From Streptomyces radiopugnans (GTDB lineage: Bacteria > Actinomycetota > Actinomycetes > Streptomycetales > Streptomycetaceae), in assembly GCF_900110735.1 (NCBI RefSeq), contig NZ_FOET01000004.1, positions 248,001-312,000 on the forward strand: a DNA stretch of 64,000 nucleotides, read 5' to 3'. The translations under genes were made by a program, and so were the position numbers. Positions 54,650 through 63,092 of this stretch are shown piece by piece (the stretch's first letter is position 1; every line of letters begins with the position of its first letter). Under the pieces are notes generated by a model. That model saw only the letters and a program-made list of their open reading frames with translations, was not told where the DNA came from and ran no database searches.

Positions 54650-55501
54650 ATGGACAGCGCAACCAACTCGCCCGCCCCGTCCGCCATCACCAGCTTCGTC
54701 GCCCTGGGAGACTCCTTCACCGAGGGCATGTCGGACCTGCTGCCGGACGGCGGCTACCGCGGCTGGGCCGATCTCCTGGCCGCCCGTCTCGCCGCGCGCA
54801 CCGACGGCTTCCGCTACGCCAACCTGGCCGTGCGCGGCAAACTGATCCGGCAGATCGCCGAGGAGCAGGTGGACGTGGCCGCGGCCATGGGCGCGGACCT
54901 GGTGACGCTGGTCGGCGGCCTCAACGACGTACTGCGTCCCAAGTGCGACATGGACACGGTGTGCGGTCTGCTGGAGGAGTCGGTCGCCAAGCTCGCCCCC
55001 AACTGCCGCCATCTGGTGCTGATGCGCAGCCCCGGGCGGCGCGGGCCGGTGCTGGAGCGCTACCGGGCGCGCATGGAGCACCTCTTCGGCTTCATCGACG
55101 GTCTCGCCGAGCGGCACGGCGCCCTGGTGGTGGACCTGTACGGCTGCGACGCGCTGGGCGACCCGCGGATGTGGGCCGACGACCGGCTGCACCTGACCAC
55201 CGAGGGGCACCGGCGGGTGGCCGAGGCGGTCTGGCAGCGGCTGGGGCACGAGCCCGAGACCGACTGGCACGCGACCCTGCCGCCCGCCGTCCTGCCCGGC
55301 TGGTACGCGCGCCGCGTCGCCGACCTGCGCTTCACCCGCCGCCATCTGCTCCCGTGGATCGGCCGGCGGCTGACCGGACGCTCCTCGGGCGACGGGCTGA
55401 CGCCCAAGCGGCCCGACCTGGCGCCGCTGGCCCCGGCAGTGGACCGGGGACGGTACTCCGACGCCGACCTGACTGCGCTGGCCTGCGACGACACCCCGTA
55501 G
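54650..55501 (+). CDS. SGNH/GDSL hydrolase
   Basis: A 283-residue intracellular SGNH esterase. Block I is FVALGDSFTEGMSD with the nucleophile Ser, block III is VTLVGGLNDVL with Gly/Asn, and block V is DDRLHLTTEGHRRVAEA with Asp and His. No signal peptide. The gene upstream of purB in many Streptomyces has this product. No ribosome site precedes either possible ATG (54638 or 54650). TACCAT (54634-54639) is a possible -10, so a leaderless or nearly leaderless transcript starting near 54650 is likely. The substrate is unknown. Confidence 0.85.
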   Translation: MDSATNSPAPSAITSFVALGDSFTEGMSDLLPDGGYRGWADLLAARLAARTDGFRYANLAVRGKLIRQIAEEQVDVAAAMGADLVTLVGGLNDVLRPKCDMDTVCGLLEESVAKLAPNCRHLVLMRSPGRRGPVLERYRARMEHLFGFIDGLAERHGALVVDLYGCDALGDPRMWADDRLHLTTEGHRRVAEAVWQRLGHEPETDWHATLPPAVLPGWYARRVADLRFTRRHLLPWIGRRLTGRSSGDGLTPKRPDLAPLAPAVDRGRYSDADLTALACDDTP

Positions 55502-55513
55502 AATCCCCGGGTG
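55499..55513 (+). promoter_or_regulatory. purB promoter overlapping the SGNH stop codon
   Basis: TAGAAT (55499-55504) is a near-consensus -10 hexamer whose first three bases are the SGNH stop codon. It ends eight bases before the purB GTG, so purB should have a leaderless transcript. No ribosome site is seen. Confidence 0.5.
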
Positions 55514-56943
55514 TGACTGACAAGCCGCGCATCCCGAACGTCCTGGCAGGCCGCTACGCCTCCGCGGAGCTGGCCCGACTGTGGTCCCCCGAGCACAAGG
55601 TGGTACTGGAGCGGCGGCTGTGGCTCGCCGTGCTGCGGGCCCAGAAGGACCTGGGCGTCGAGGTGCCGGAGCAGGCCCTGGCCGACTACGAGCGGGTGCT
55701 CCAGGACGTCGACCTCGCCTCGATCGCCGAGCGCGAGAAGGTCACGCGCCACGATGTGAAGGCGCGGATCGAGGAGTTCAACGCGCTGGCCGGGCACGAG
55801 CACGTGCACAAGGGCATGACCTCCCGGGATCTGACCGAGAACGTCGAGCAGCTCCAGGTCCGGTTGTCGCTGGAGCTGGTGCGCGACCGCGCGGTGGCCG
55901 CGCTGGCGCGGCTGGGACGGCTGGCGGCCGAGCACTCCGAGCTGGTGATGGCGGGGCGCTCGCACAACGTCGCAGCGCAGGCCACGACCCTGGGCAAGCG
56001 CTTCGCGACCGCCGCCGACGAACTGCTGGTGGCCCACGCGCGGCTGGAGGAGCTGCTGGCGCGCTACCCGCTGCGCGGCGTCAAGGGACCGGTGGGCACC
56101 TCCCAGGACATGCTGGACCTGCTGGGCGGGGACGGAGGCAGGCTGGCCGAGCTGGAGGAGCGGATCGCCTCGCACCTGGGCTTCGGCCACACCTTCACCT
56201 CCGTCGGCCAGGTCTACCCGCGCTCGCTGGACTACGAGGTGGTGACCGCGCTGGTCCAGCTGGCCGCCGCGCCCTCCTCCCTGGCCAAGACCATCCGGCT
56301 GATGGCCGGGCACGAGCTGGTGACCGAGGGCTTCAAGCCGGGCCAGGTCGGCTCCTCGGCGATGCCGCACAAGATGAACACCCGCTCCTGCGAGCGCGTC
56401 AACGGCTTCGCCGTCATCCTGCGCGGCTACGCCTCGATGGTCGGCGAGCTCGCGGGCGACCAGTGGAACGAGGGGGACGTCTCCTGCTCGGTGGTGCGCC
56501 GTGTCGCTCTGCCGGACGCCTTCTTCGCCCTCGACGGCCTGCTGGAGACCTTCCTGACGGTCCTGGACGAGTTCGGCGCGTTCCCCGCGGTCGTCGCCCG
56601 CGAGCTGGACCGCTACCTGCCGTTCCTGGCCACCACCAAGGTGCTGATGGGCGCGGTGCGGGCCGGGGTCGGCCGGGAGACGGCCCACGAGGCCATCAAG
56701 GAGCACGCGGTGGCCTCGGCGCTGGCGCTGCGCGAGGGGGCCGAGCGCAACGAGCTGCTGGACCGGCTGGCCGCGGACGAGCGCATCCCGCTGGACCGGG
56801 AGGGGCTGGACGCCCTGCTGGCCGACCGGCTGTCCTTCACCGGCGCGGCCGGTGATCAGGTCGCCTCGGTGGTGGCCCGGATCGAGGAGATCGCGAAGCG
56901 GTACCCGGAGGCCGCCTCCTACACACCCGGCGCGATTCTCTGA
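55513..56943 (+). CDS. purB: Adenylosuccinate lyase
   Basis: A 476-residue enzyme of the fumarase superfamily that splits SAICAR and adenylosuccinate in purine synthesis. HVHKGMTSRDLTENVEQLQV, MAGRSHNVAAQATTLGKRFA and the signature loop GSSAMPHKMNTRSCERVNGF are clear; catalytic Ser lies in this loop. GTG start; LWSPEHKVVLERRLWLAVLR near the N-terminus is typical. The transcript is probably leaderless. Confidence 0.96.
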   Translation: MTDKPRIPNVLAGRYASAELARLWSPEHKVVLERRLWLAVLRAQKDLGVEVPEQALADYERVLQDVDLASIAEREKVTRHDVKARIEEFNALAGHEHVHKGMTSRDLTENVEQLQVRLSLELVRDRAVAALARLGRLAAEHSELVMAGRSHNVAAQATTLGKRFATAADELLVAHARLEELLARYPLRGVKGPVGTSQDMLDLLGGDGGRLAELEERIASHLGFGHTFTSVGQVYPRSLDYEVVTALVQLAAAPSSLAKTIRLMAGHELVTEGFKPGQVGSSAMPHKMNTRSCERVNGFAVILRGYASMVGELAGDQWNEGDVSCSVVRRVALPDAFFALDGLLETFLTVLDEFGAFPAVVARELDRYLPFLATTKVLMGAVRAGVGRETAHEAIKEHAVASALALREGAERNELLDRLAADERIPLDREGLDALLADRLSFTGAAGDQVASVVARIEEIAKRYPEAASYTPGAIL

Positions 56944-57010
56944 CCCTGTCCCCGACTGCCGGAGGCGCTCCCGGGCAGAAGGCCCGGTGGAAGGACCGCG
57001 AGGGAGATCC

Positions 57011-57598
57011 ATGTCCGGGAGGGCCATGTCCGAGGAGACCTCCGGCAGCACGATGTCCGGGGACGAGATGGAGGCGCTGCGCGCCCGTACCGTGCCGGAT
57101 GTGGTCGCCGAGGGGCTGCGCGTCCTGTTCTGCGGGATCAACCCCGGGCTGACGACCGCCCGGCTGGGCCACCACTTCGCCCACCCGGGCAACCGCTTCT
57201 GGCCGGTGCTGCACGCCGCCGGCTTCACCCCCCGGCGGTTGAAGCCCTCGGAGCAGCACGAGCTGCTGTCGTACGGGCTGGGCATCACCAACATCTCGCC
57301 CCGCCCCACCGCCCGTGCCGACGAGTTGACGCCCGAGGAGTACCGCACGGGCGGGCGTGTGCTGGCCGAGAAGGTGGCGCGGCTGCGCCCGGAGTGGCTC
57401 GCGGTGGTCGGGGTGACCGCCTACCGGGCCGCCTTCGGGGACCGGAAGGCCCGGACAGGCCCTCAGCAGACGGCGATCGGCGGCGCCCGGGTGTGGGTGC
57501 TGCCCAACCCCAGCGGGCTCAACGCCCACTGGACGCTGGAGACGATGGCCGAGGAGTACGGCCGGCTGCGCGCCGCCGCGTTCGACGGCCCGTCCTGA
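57011..57598 (+). CDS. mug: G/U mismatch-specific DNA glycosylase
   Basis: A 195-residue uracil-DNA glycosylase family 2 enzyme that excises uracil or thymine opposite guanine. Motif A is VLFCGINPGLTTAR (with the catalytic Asn in GINPG), and motif B is VLPNPSGLNAHW. HFAHPGNRFWPVLHAAGF is typical for the family. AGGGAG precedes the ATG; the first 20 residues are variable and a later ATG (MSEETS or MSGDEM) is possible. Confidence 0.92.
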   Translation: MSGRAMSEETSGSTMSGDEMEALRARTVPDVVAEGLRVLFCGINPGLTTARLGHHFAHPGNRFWPVLHAAGFTPRRLKPSEQHELLSYGLGITNISPRPTARADELTPEEYRTGGRVLAEKVARLRPEWLAVVGVTAYRAAFGDRKARTGPQQTAIGGARVWVLPNPSGLNAHWTLETMAEEYGRLRAAAFDGPS

Positions 57599-57639
57599 CG
57601 ACGGCAGTCGGCCTGATTCTCCCGCGCGGCCGCCCGCCG

Positions 57640-58374
57640 TCAGGCGTCACGGCGGCGCAGCACGGCCAGCCCCGCACAGAGCGCCGCGACCGTCCAGGCG
57701 GCCATCACCGCCATACCGCCCCACGCGTCCAGTGGACCTTCCGGCACCGGATGGAGCACCTGTTGGCCGGCCCGGTCCGGCAGGAACCACGCTTCCTCGC
57801 CCACCACCGGGGATATCAGGAAGGCCGGCGGTACGAGCAGTCCCACCGCGACCGCCGTGCTCCGCACCGCGGTCGCGGTGCCGGCGGACAGCAGGGCCAG
57901 CAGCGCCAGGTAGATCCCGCAGCCGAACCCGGCCCGCAGCACCCCGGGATCCCCGAGGCCGGCCCCGTGCTCGCCCAGCAGCATCTGGCCGACCGCCACG
58001 GCGGCCAGGCCCGCGGGCAGGCCGACGGCGAGTGCGAGGCCGCCGACGGCGGCGAGCTTCGCACCGTGGAACGTCTCCCGGCGGGGCACGGCGGTCAGTG
58101 AGAGGCGGATGGTGCCGTGTCCGTACTCGCCCGCGACGGCCAGTACGCCGAAGCAGATCACGGCCACCTGGCCGAAGTTGAGGCCGAAGAAGGAGAAGGA
58201 GACCGGCTCGAAGCCGGGGTTGTCGCTCTCCGCATCCCCGAGAAAGGCGGTGACCAGTACCCCGACGCCGACCGTGGCGATCAGGACGGCCGACAGACCG
58301 CCCATCAACGAGGGCGTCGTGCGCACCTTGAGCCACTCCGACCGGAGTGCGGCGGTGAACGGTGTGTTCCGCAC
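57640..58374 (-). CDS. ABC-2 family permease, orphan
   Basis: A 244-residue membrane protein with about six hydrophobic segments, of the ABC-2 type permease group: RSEWLKVRTTPSLMGGL at the N-terminus and FGVLAVAGEYGHGTIRLSLT with the E-x-G-x-G-T-I pattern. These work with an ATPase encoded upstream, but here the upstream sequence is the remnant of a two-component system in the opposite direction. Probably part of a locus damaged by deletion. It converges with mug. Confidence 0.85.
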   Translation of the reverse strand: MRNTPFTAALRSEWLKVRTTPSLMGGLSAVLIATVGVGVLVTAFLGDAESDNPGFEPVSFSFFGLNFGQVAVICFGVLAVAGEYGHGTIRLSLTAVPRRETFHGAKLAAVGGLALAVGLPAGLAAVAVGQMLLGEHGAGLGDPGVLRAGFGCGIYLALLALLSAGTATAVRSTAVAVGLLVPPAFLISPVVGEEAWFLPDRAGQQVLHPVPEGPLDAWGGMAVMAAWTVAALCAGLAVLRRRDA

Positions 58375-58402
58375 CCCTCACGCCTCCTTCCTCGTCCGGT
58401 AG

Positions 58403-58842
58403 CGCGAGGAGCGGACCGAGCGGCTGCTGGAGCACAGCCGGCTCGCCCGTGAACTGCATGATTCAATTATGAGGCGCTGCGCGCCGGAGCGAACGGCTTC
58501 CTGCTGAAGCGGGCGCGCCCCGCGGAGATCGTGCATGCGGTGCGGCTGGTCGCCGAAGGCGATTCGCTGCTCTTTCCCGCCGCCGTACGGCGACTCGCCG
58601 CGGGGCGCGGCAACGAGAGCGCCCGGCGGGTGCTGGAGCGGGCGGCGCTGACCGGACGGGAGCGGGAGGTGCTGCGGCTGATGGCCGGCGGGTTGTCGAA
58701 CGCGGAGATCGCGGGTCGGCTGGTGCTGGGCGGCGAGACGGTGAAGTCCCATGTCAGTTCGGTGCTGGCGAAGCTGGGAGCACGCGACAGGACCCAGGCG
58801 GTGATCACGGCGTACGAGTCGGGCTTCATCACGCCGGGCTGA
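58403..58842 (+). pseudogene. Deletion fusion of histidine kinase and LuxR-type response regulator
   Basis: Reading from 58403, 20 codons give REERTERLLEH and [10 protein letters not shown], the HisKA_3 H-box region of a NarL-partner kinase. At 58463-58470 the frame changes to [20 protein letters not shown], the end of a receiver domain, followed by a complete LuxR helix-turn-helix ([20 protein letters not shown], then [13 protein letters not shown]). The kinase C-terminus and the receiver N-terminus including its phospho-Asp are gone. The intact part (from ATG 58531, 103 residues) could still be translated as a bare DNA-binding domain. A stop codon (58400-58402) precedes the kinase piece. 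Confidence 0.75.
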
Positions 58843-59007
58843 GCTGCGGGCCGCCGCGCCCGGCCTGCCGCGGGTCGGGCTCGGGCCGGTCGCAGACCCG
58901 CCCCGGGGCGGTGCCCGCCGTCCCCGAGCACCTCACCCGGCTCTCGCTCCTCCCGCGCTCACCGGATACGATCCGCCCACACATGCGCACTTCCCAGGAG
59001 GCGGACG

Positions 59008-60162
59008 TTGGGGCGGCTCACCGGCAGGGACCCCTCCCTGCTGCGCAGGATCAACTCCGCCGTCGTCCTGCGCGCGCTGCGCGCCGCCGACGGCCCACCG
59101 ACGCTGTCCGATCTGGCCCAGGTCGCGGAGCTGTCCCGGCCGACGGTCGAGGGCGTGGTGGAGCAACTGGTGGAGGCCGGGCTGGCGGCCGAGGCCGCCG
59201 TCGCCTCCGGTGACGTCCGGCGGCAGGGACGGCCGGCGCGCCGCTACCGCTTCCGGGCCGAGGCCGGCCATCTGCTCGGTATCGAGATCGGCCCGCACCG
59301 GGTGGCCGCCGTCCTCTCCGACCTGTGCGGGCGGCGGCTGGGCACGGTCGGGCGCGCGGTCTCCGAACAGGCGACGGCCGACGAGCGGCTGGAGCGGGCG
59401 CGCGCCGTGGTCGCCGAACTGCTGCGCACCTGCGAGGTGCCGCGCAGCACCCTGCGCGCGGTGGGGGTGGGCAGCCCGGGGATCGTGGAGGCCGACGGCA
59501 CGGTGCGGCTGTGCACGGCGCTGCCCGGCTGGACCGGCCTGCCGCTGGGCGAGCGGCTGCGGCGGTCCTTCCGCTGCCCGGTGCTGGTGGAGAACGACGC
59601 CAACGCCGCCGCGCTGGCCGAGCACTGGAAGGGCGCGGCCGTCGGCGTGGACGACGCGGTGTTCGTCCTGGCCGGGCTGAGCCCGGGCGCCGGCTCGCTG
59701 ATCGGCGGGCGGCTGCACCGCGGATTCGGCGGCGCGGCCGGGGAGATCGGCGCACTGCACCTGCTGGGGCGTGAGGCCACCCCCGAACATCTGCTGTCCA
59801 CGACCGGCGAGCCGCTGCACCCACTGGACGAGGCGGCGGTGGCGAGGGTCTTCGCGCTGGCGCGCGAGGGGGACGAGCGGGCACGGCAGGCCGTCGAGCG
59901 GTTCATACGGCGGCTGGTGCACGATGTGGCCGCGCTGGTGCTGGCCCTGGATCCGGAGCTGGTGGTCGTCGGCGGCTGGGCCACCGGACTGGACGGTGTG
60001 CTGGACCCGCTCCGCCGCGAGCTGGAGCGCTACTGCCTGCGGCCGCCGCGGGTCGCGCTGTCCCTGCTGGGCGGGGAGGCCATCGCGACCGGCGCGCTGC
60101 GGCTGGCGCTCGACCACGTCGAGGAGGAGCTGTTCACCGTGGAGGGCGCCGTCGCCCGCTGA
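59008..60162 (+). CDS. ROK family transcriptional regulator
   Basis: A 384-residue ROK protein. The N-terminal winged helix (about 8-75, LRRINSAVVLRALRAADGPP, then LAQVAELSRPTVEGVVEQLV) is followed by a sugar-kinase-like domain with GIEIGPHRVAAVLSDL, VGVGSPGIVEADGTV and VENDANAAALAEHWKG. The zinc-binding CxCGxxGCxE of ROK proteins is absent: GEIGALHLLGREATPEHLLS stands there. GEIG remains. It probably represses sugar genes. The TTG start follows AGGAGG at seven bases. It converges with the GntR gene. Confidence 0.9.
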   Translation: MGRLTGRDPSLLRRINSAVVLRALRAADGPPTLSDLAQVAELSRPTVEGVVEQLVEAGLAAEAAVASGDVRRQGRPARRYRFRAEAGHLLGIEIGPHRVAAVLSDLCGRRLGTVGRAVSEQATADERLERARAVVAELLRTCEVPRSTLRAVGVGSPGIVEADGTVRLCTALPGWTGLPLGERLRRSFRCPVLVENDANAAALAEHWKGAAVGVDDAVFVLAGLSPGAGSLIGGRLHRGFGGAAGEIGALHLLGREATPEHLLSTTGEPLHPLDEAAVARVFALAREGDERARQAVERFIRRLVHDVAALVLALDPELVVVGGWATGLDGVLDPLRRELERYCLRPPRVALSLLGGEAIATGALRLALDHVEEELFTVEGAVAR

Positions 60163-60192
60163 CGTCCCGCCACCGGGCGCGCGGCGCGTGGT

Positions 60193-60936
60193 TCAGCTCG
60201 CCAGCAGCGAGACCCCGGCGGAGTCGCCGAAGGTGAGGCGGCAGGTGTCGGCCCGGTAGGTGGAGAGCGCGACCGCGGCGGTGCCGCCCGCGGCGAGGTA
60301 GCGGGTGGTGACGACGAGGACGGGCGCGCCGGGCAGCCGGTCGAGCCGCCTGGCGTCCTCCGCCCGGGCGGAGCCGAGCTCCACGGCCCGGTCCTGGCCG
60401 CCCAGTTCGAGGCGGTTCAGCTCGCGGAGGACGGCACGGCCGCGGGCGGCTCCCGCCTCGGTCCCGATGCCGGACATCCCGGGCACCGAAGCGGCCGGTA
60501 CGTAGAGCGTCTCGGTGGCGACCGCCTGGCCGTGGGCCATGCGGACGCGGTGGACGGCGTACACCGGCCGGCCGGCCTCCGCGCCGAGCGCCCCGGCCAC
60601 CGCGACCGGCGGGGCGGTCTCCTCGCAGTCCTCGGTCTGCCAGGCGTCGCCCGGGGCGCCGGGCCAGCTGTGCCGGACGGGGTTCACGTCGACGCCGACG
60701 CGCGGCGGGGCGACGGTGGTGCCGACCCCGCGGCGGCGCTGGAGGCGGCCCTCCAGCTCGAGCTGCTCCAGGGCCTGACGGAGCGTGGCGCGGGCGACGC
60801 CGAAGCGCGCGGCGAGCTCCCGTTCGTTCGGCAGGATCTCCCCCACCGCGAACTCCGAGTCGAGCGCCTCCGACAGCACGGTCTTGAGGTGCCAGTACTT
60901 CGGCTCCGGCACCGTCTCCAGTCGCGTGGTCCCCAC
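60193..60936 (-). CDS. GntR/HutC family regulator
   Basis: A 247-residue regulator of the HutC/DasR subfamily. The N-terminal winged helix covers about 12-75 (LPNERELAARFGVARATLRQ, then LELEGRLQRRRGVGTTV), followed by the UTRA effector domain (about 90-240) with VYAVHRVRMAHGQAVATETLYVP. The effector is probably a sugar phosphate or similar. The GTG has GGAGG five bases upstream. A TTGGTCAAGACCAA palindrome in the shared intergenic region fits the subfamily and lies on the promoter of the divergent SDR gene. Confidence 0.9.
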   Translation of the reverse strand: MGTTRLETVPEPKYWHLKTVLSEALDSEFAVGEILPNERELAARFGVARATLRQALEQLELEGRLQRRRGVGTTVAPPRVGVDVNPVRHSWPGAPGDAWQTEDCEETAPPVAVAGALGAEAGRPVYAVHRVRMAHGQAVATETLYVPAASVPGMSGIGTEAGAARGRAVLRELNRLELGGQDRAVELGSARAEDARRLDRLPGAPVLVVTTRYLAAGGTAAVALSTYRADTCRLTFGDSAGVSLLAS

Positions 60937-61031
60937 CCTTGCCTCCGCAGTCGCCGTGTTCCGTCGGAATTTATGCGCGCTTCTTTTTTAAAGGTTGTTG
61001 CGTATGCCGACCTTAGGGAGCGGCGGCCCAT

Positions 61032-61061
61032 TTGGTCAAGACCAATCCGACCCGCTAGCGT
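61032..61061 (+). promoter_or_regulatory. SDR-gene promoter with a DasR-like operator on the -35 box
   Basis: TTGGTCAAGACCAA (61032-61045) is a perfect 6-2-6 palindrome sharing the TGGTC-N2-GACCA core of HutC/DasR sites. Its first six bases, TTGGTC, are also a plausible -35; TAGCGT (61056-61061) follows after 18 bases as -10. Binding would block RNA polymerase. Confidence 0.6.
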
Positions 61062-61148
61062 GCCGAGCCGGGCCGCCGGGAAGCGGCTGCGGGAGCGACG
61101 AGAGATCGACGGGAACGGCAAGAGGGCGACGAGAGGGCGAGGGCGGGC

Positions 61149-61898
61149 ATGGAGCAGCGGGTCACGGTCGTCACCGGCGGCAGCCGCGGAATCGGAGCGG
61201 CCGTCGCCCGGCGGCTGGCGAGGGACGGGCACCGCGTCGCGGTCGGCTACCAGCACTCCCGCGAGGCGGCCGAGGAGACGGCGCGGGCGGTACGCGCCGA
61301 GGGCGCCGAGGCGATCACCGTGCGGCTGGACACCAGTGTGGAGAGCGAGGTCGACGCCCTCTTCGAGGAGGCGGCCCGGCGGCTGGGCACGGTCACGGGC
61401 GCGGTCCTCAACGCCGGGATCACCGGCCCGCTGGGCCGTTTCACCGAGACCTCCACCGAGGTGATGCGCCGGGTGGTGGACGTCAACGTCATGGGCACAC
61501 TGCTGTGCGCCCGGCGCGCGGCCCTGGCGATGTCCACGCGGTACGGCGGCTCCGGCGGCTCGATCGTCACCCTCTCCTCGTGCGCGGCCACGCTCGGCAG
61601 TCCCGGCGAGTACGTCCACTACGCCGCGGCCAAGGCGGCGCTGGACGCCATGACCGTCGGGCTCTCCAAGGAGCTGGGGCCCGACGGGGTGCGGGTGAAC
61701 TCCGTCCAGCCCGGGGCGATCCTCACCGACATGCACGCCACGATGGGCGATCCGCAGCGGCCCTGGCGCAAGGCCGAGGTGATCCCGATGGGCCGCCCCG
61801 GAGAGCCGGAGGAGGTGGCGGGCGCGGTCGCCTGGCTGATGTCTCCGGAGGCGTCCTACACCACCGGGGCCGTGCTGCGGGTGAGCGGCGGAATTTAG
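61149..61898 (+). CDS. Short-chain dehydrogenase (FabG-like)
   Basis: A 249-residue classical SDR. The cofactor site is VTGGSRGIGAAVARRL (8-23), followed by LNAGITG, the catalytic Ser in VTLSSCAAT and YxxxK as YVHYAAAKAALDAM (Tyr-Ala-Ala-Ala-Lys). PGAILTDMHA and ASYTTGAVLRVSGGI complete the fold. It is 3-oxoacyl-ACP-reductase- or glucose-dehydrogenase-like; the substrate is unknown. It is divergent from the GntR gene and probably its target. Confidence 0.9.
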   Translation: MEQRVTVVTGGSRGIGAAVARRLARDGHRVAVGYQHSREAAEETARAVRAEGAEAITVRLDTSVESEVDALFEEAARRLGTVTGAVLNAGITGPLGRFTETSTEVMRRVVDVNVMGTLLCARRAALAMSTRYGGSGGSIVTLSSCAATLGSPGEYVHYAAAKAALDAMTVGLSKELGPDGVRVNSVQPGAILTDMHATMGDPQRPWRKAEVIPMGRPGEPEEVAGAVAWLMSPEASYTTGAVLRVSGGI

Positions 61899-62007
61899 CG
61901 GCGGCCGTGGGCGGCGGATCAGTGCGCCCGCGAACGGTGCGTCGGCCGGTGCGCCGGGCGGCCGGGCGGGCCCCGTACCGGTCGAGGGCGGTCCGGGGCC
62001 GGGCGGG

Positions 62008-63045
62008 TCATCCCGGATGCCCCCGGCCGGTGGTCCGCTCCGGCACGGGCACGCCTTCCCCGGGCTCCTCCGGTGCCGCCGGCGTCCCGGACGGTTCGGG
62101 TGACCCCGCCGATCCCTCCGGCTCCGGCGCGGCCGGGCGGCGGGCCAGGGCGCCCGCGCCCAGCGCGACCCCCGCCCCGACCAGCAGACTGCCGCCCGCC
62201 TGTGCCCAGCCGTAGGAGCCGGTGGCCACCAGCGGAGCGGTCAGCGCCGCGCAGACCGGGATGAGCCCGGAGAAGAGCGTGGCCCGCTCGGCACCGATGC
62301 GGCGGACGCCCGCGTACCAGCAGACGAAGCCGACCACCGTGACGACGACCGCCTGCCACAGCAGCGCCGCCGCCTCGGCCGGGTCCGGCATCCGCAGCCA
62401 GGCGCGGCCGTCGAGCACCACACCGAGCAGCGCGGCCTCCAGCGCCGCCAGGGCGCAGGCCGCCGCGGACAGCAGCCGGGCGCCCAGCGGGCGCACCAGG
62501 GGGACGGCGATCACCGCGAACCCCACCTCGCCCGCCAGCGCGGCGGCCGACCACAGCAGTCCGGCGGCGTCCGTGCGGCCCCAGCCCTGTACGGCCAGGG
62601 CGCCGGCCGCCACCAGCAGCGCCCCGTGGACCACCGGGCGCGCGGGCCGGCGTCCGTCCAGGGCGGGGACGACCACGGCCACGACGACCGGCGCGCAGCC
62701 GACCAGTACGCCGGGCACCGCGGGCTCGGCGGTCCGCTCGGCCGCCAGTACGGCGAGGTTGAAGCCGACCATCCCCACGGCGGCGAGCAGGGCGAGGCGC
62801 GCCCACTGGCGTGCCGTCAGCAGGCGCAGGGGAGCCTGCGCGCCGCGTCCGAGCAGCGGCAGGAGCAGCAGGCAGGCCAGGCCGTAGCGCAGGGCCTGGC
62901 CCCCGGCGTGGGGGTAGTCGCCGAGCACGCTGTTGGCGGTGAAGGATGCGCCGACCAGGCAGCAGGCGACGGCGGCGAGCAGGGCGCCGCGGCGGCGCGC
63001 GGCCGTGGAAGGGCCGGAGGAGGGGACGGAGGAGGGGGAGGTCAT
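62008..63045 (-). CDS. EamA/DMT family exporter
   Basis: A 345-residue integral membrane protein with ten predicted helices in two repeated EamA halves (about 20-150 and 155-300), as in drug/metabolite exporters such as YdeD and RhtA. VGMVGFNLAVLAAERTAEPA and VGFVCWYAGVRRIGAERATL are the typical ends of the halves. The last 40 residues are a Pro/Glu-rich cytoplasmic tail. It is divergent from the MocR regulator, a common pairing. Confidence 0.9.
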   Translation of the reverse strand: MTSPSSVPSSGPSTAARRRGALLAAVACCLVGASFTANSVLGDYPHAGGQALRYGLACLLLLPLLGRGAQAPLRLLTARQWARLALLAAVGMVGFNLAVLAAERTAEPAVPGVLVGCAPVVVAVVVPALDGRRPARPVVHGALLVAAGALAVQGWGRTDAAGLLWSAAALAGEVGFAVIAVPLVRPLGARLLSAAACALAALEAALLGVVLDGRAWLRMPDPAEAAALLWQAVVVTVVGFVCWYAGVRRIGAERATLFSGLIPVCAALTAPLVATGSYGWAQAGGSLLVGAGVALGAGALARRPAAPEPEGSAGSPEPSGTPAAPEEPGEGVPVPERTTGRGHPG

Positions 63046-63092
63046 GAGATCGACGCTAGGAAGCGGTGCGGTCCGGTTTAAGGTCCACTTCC

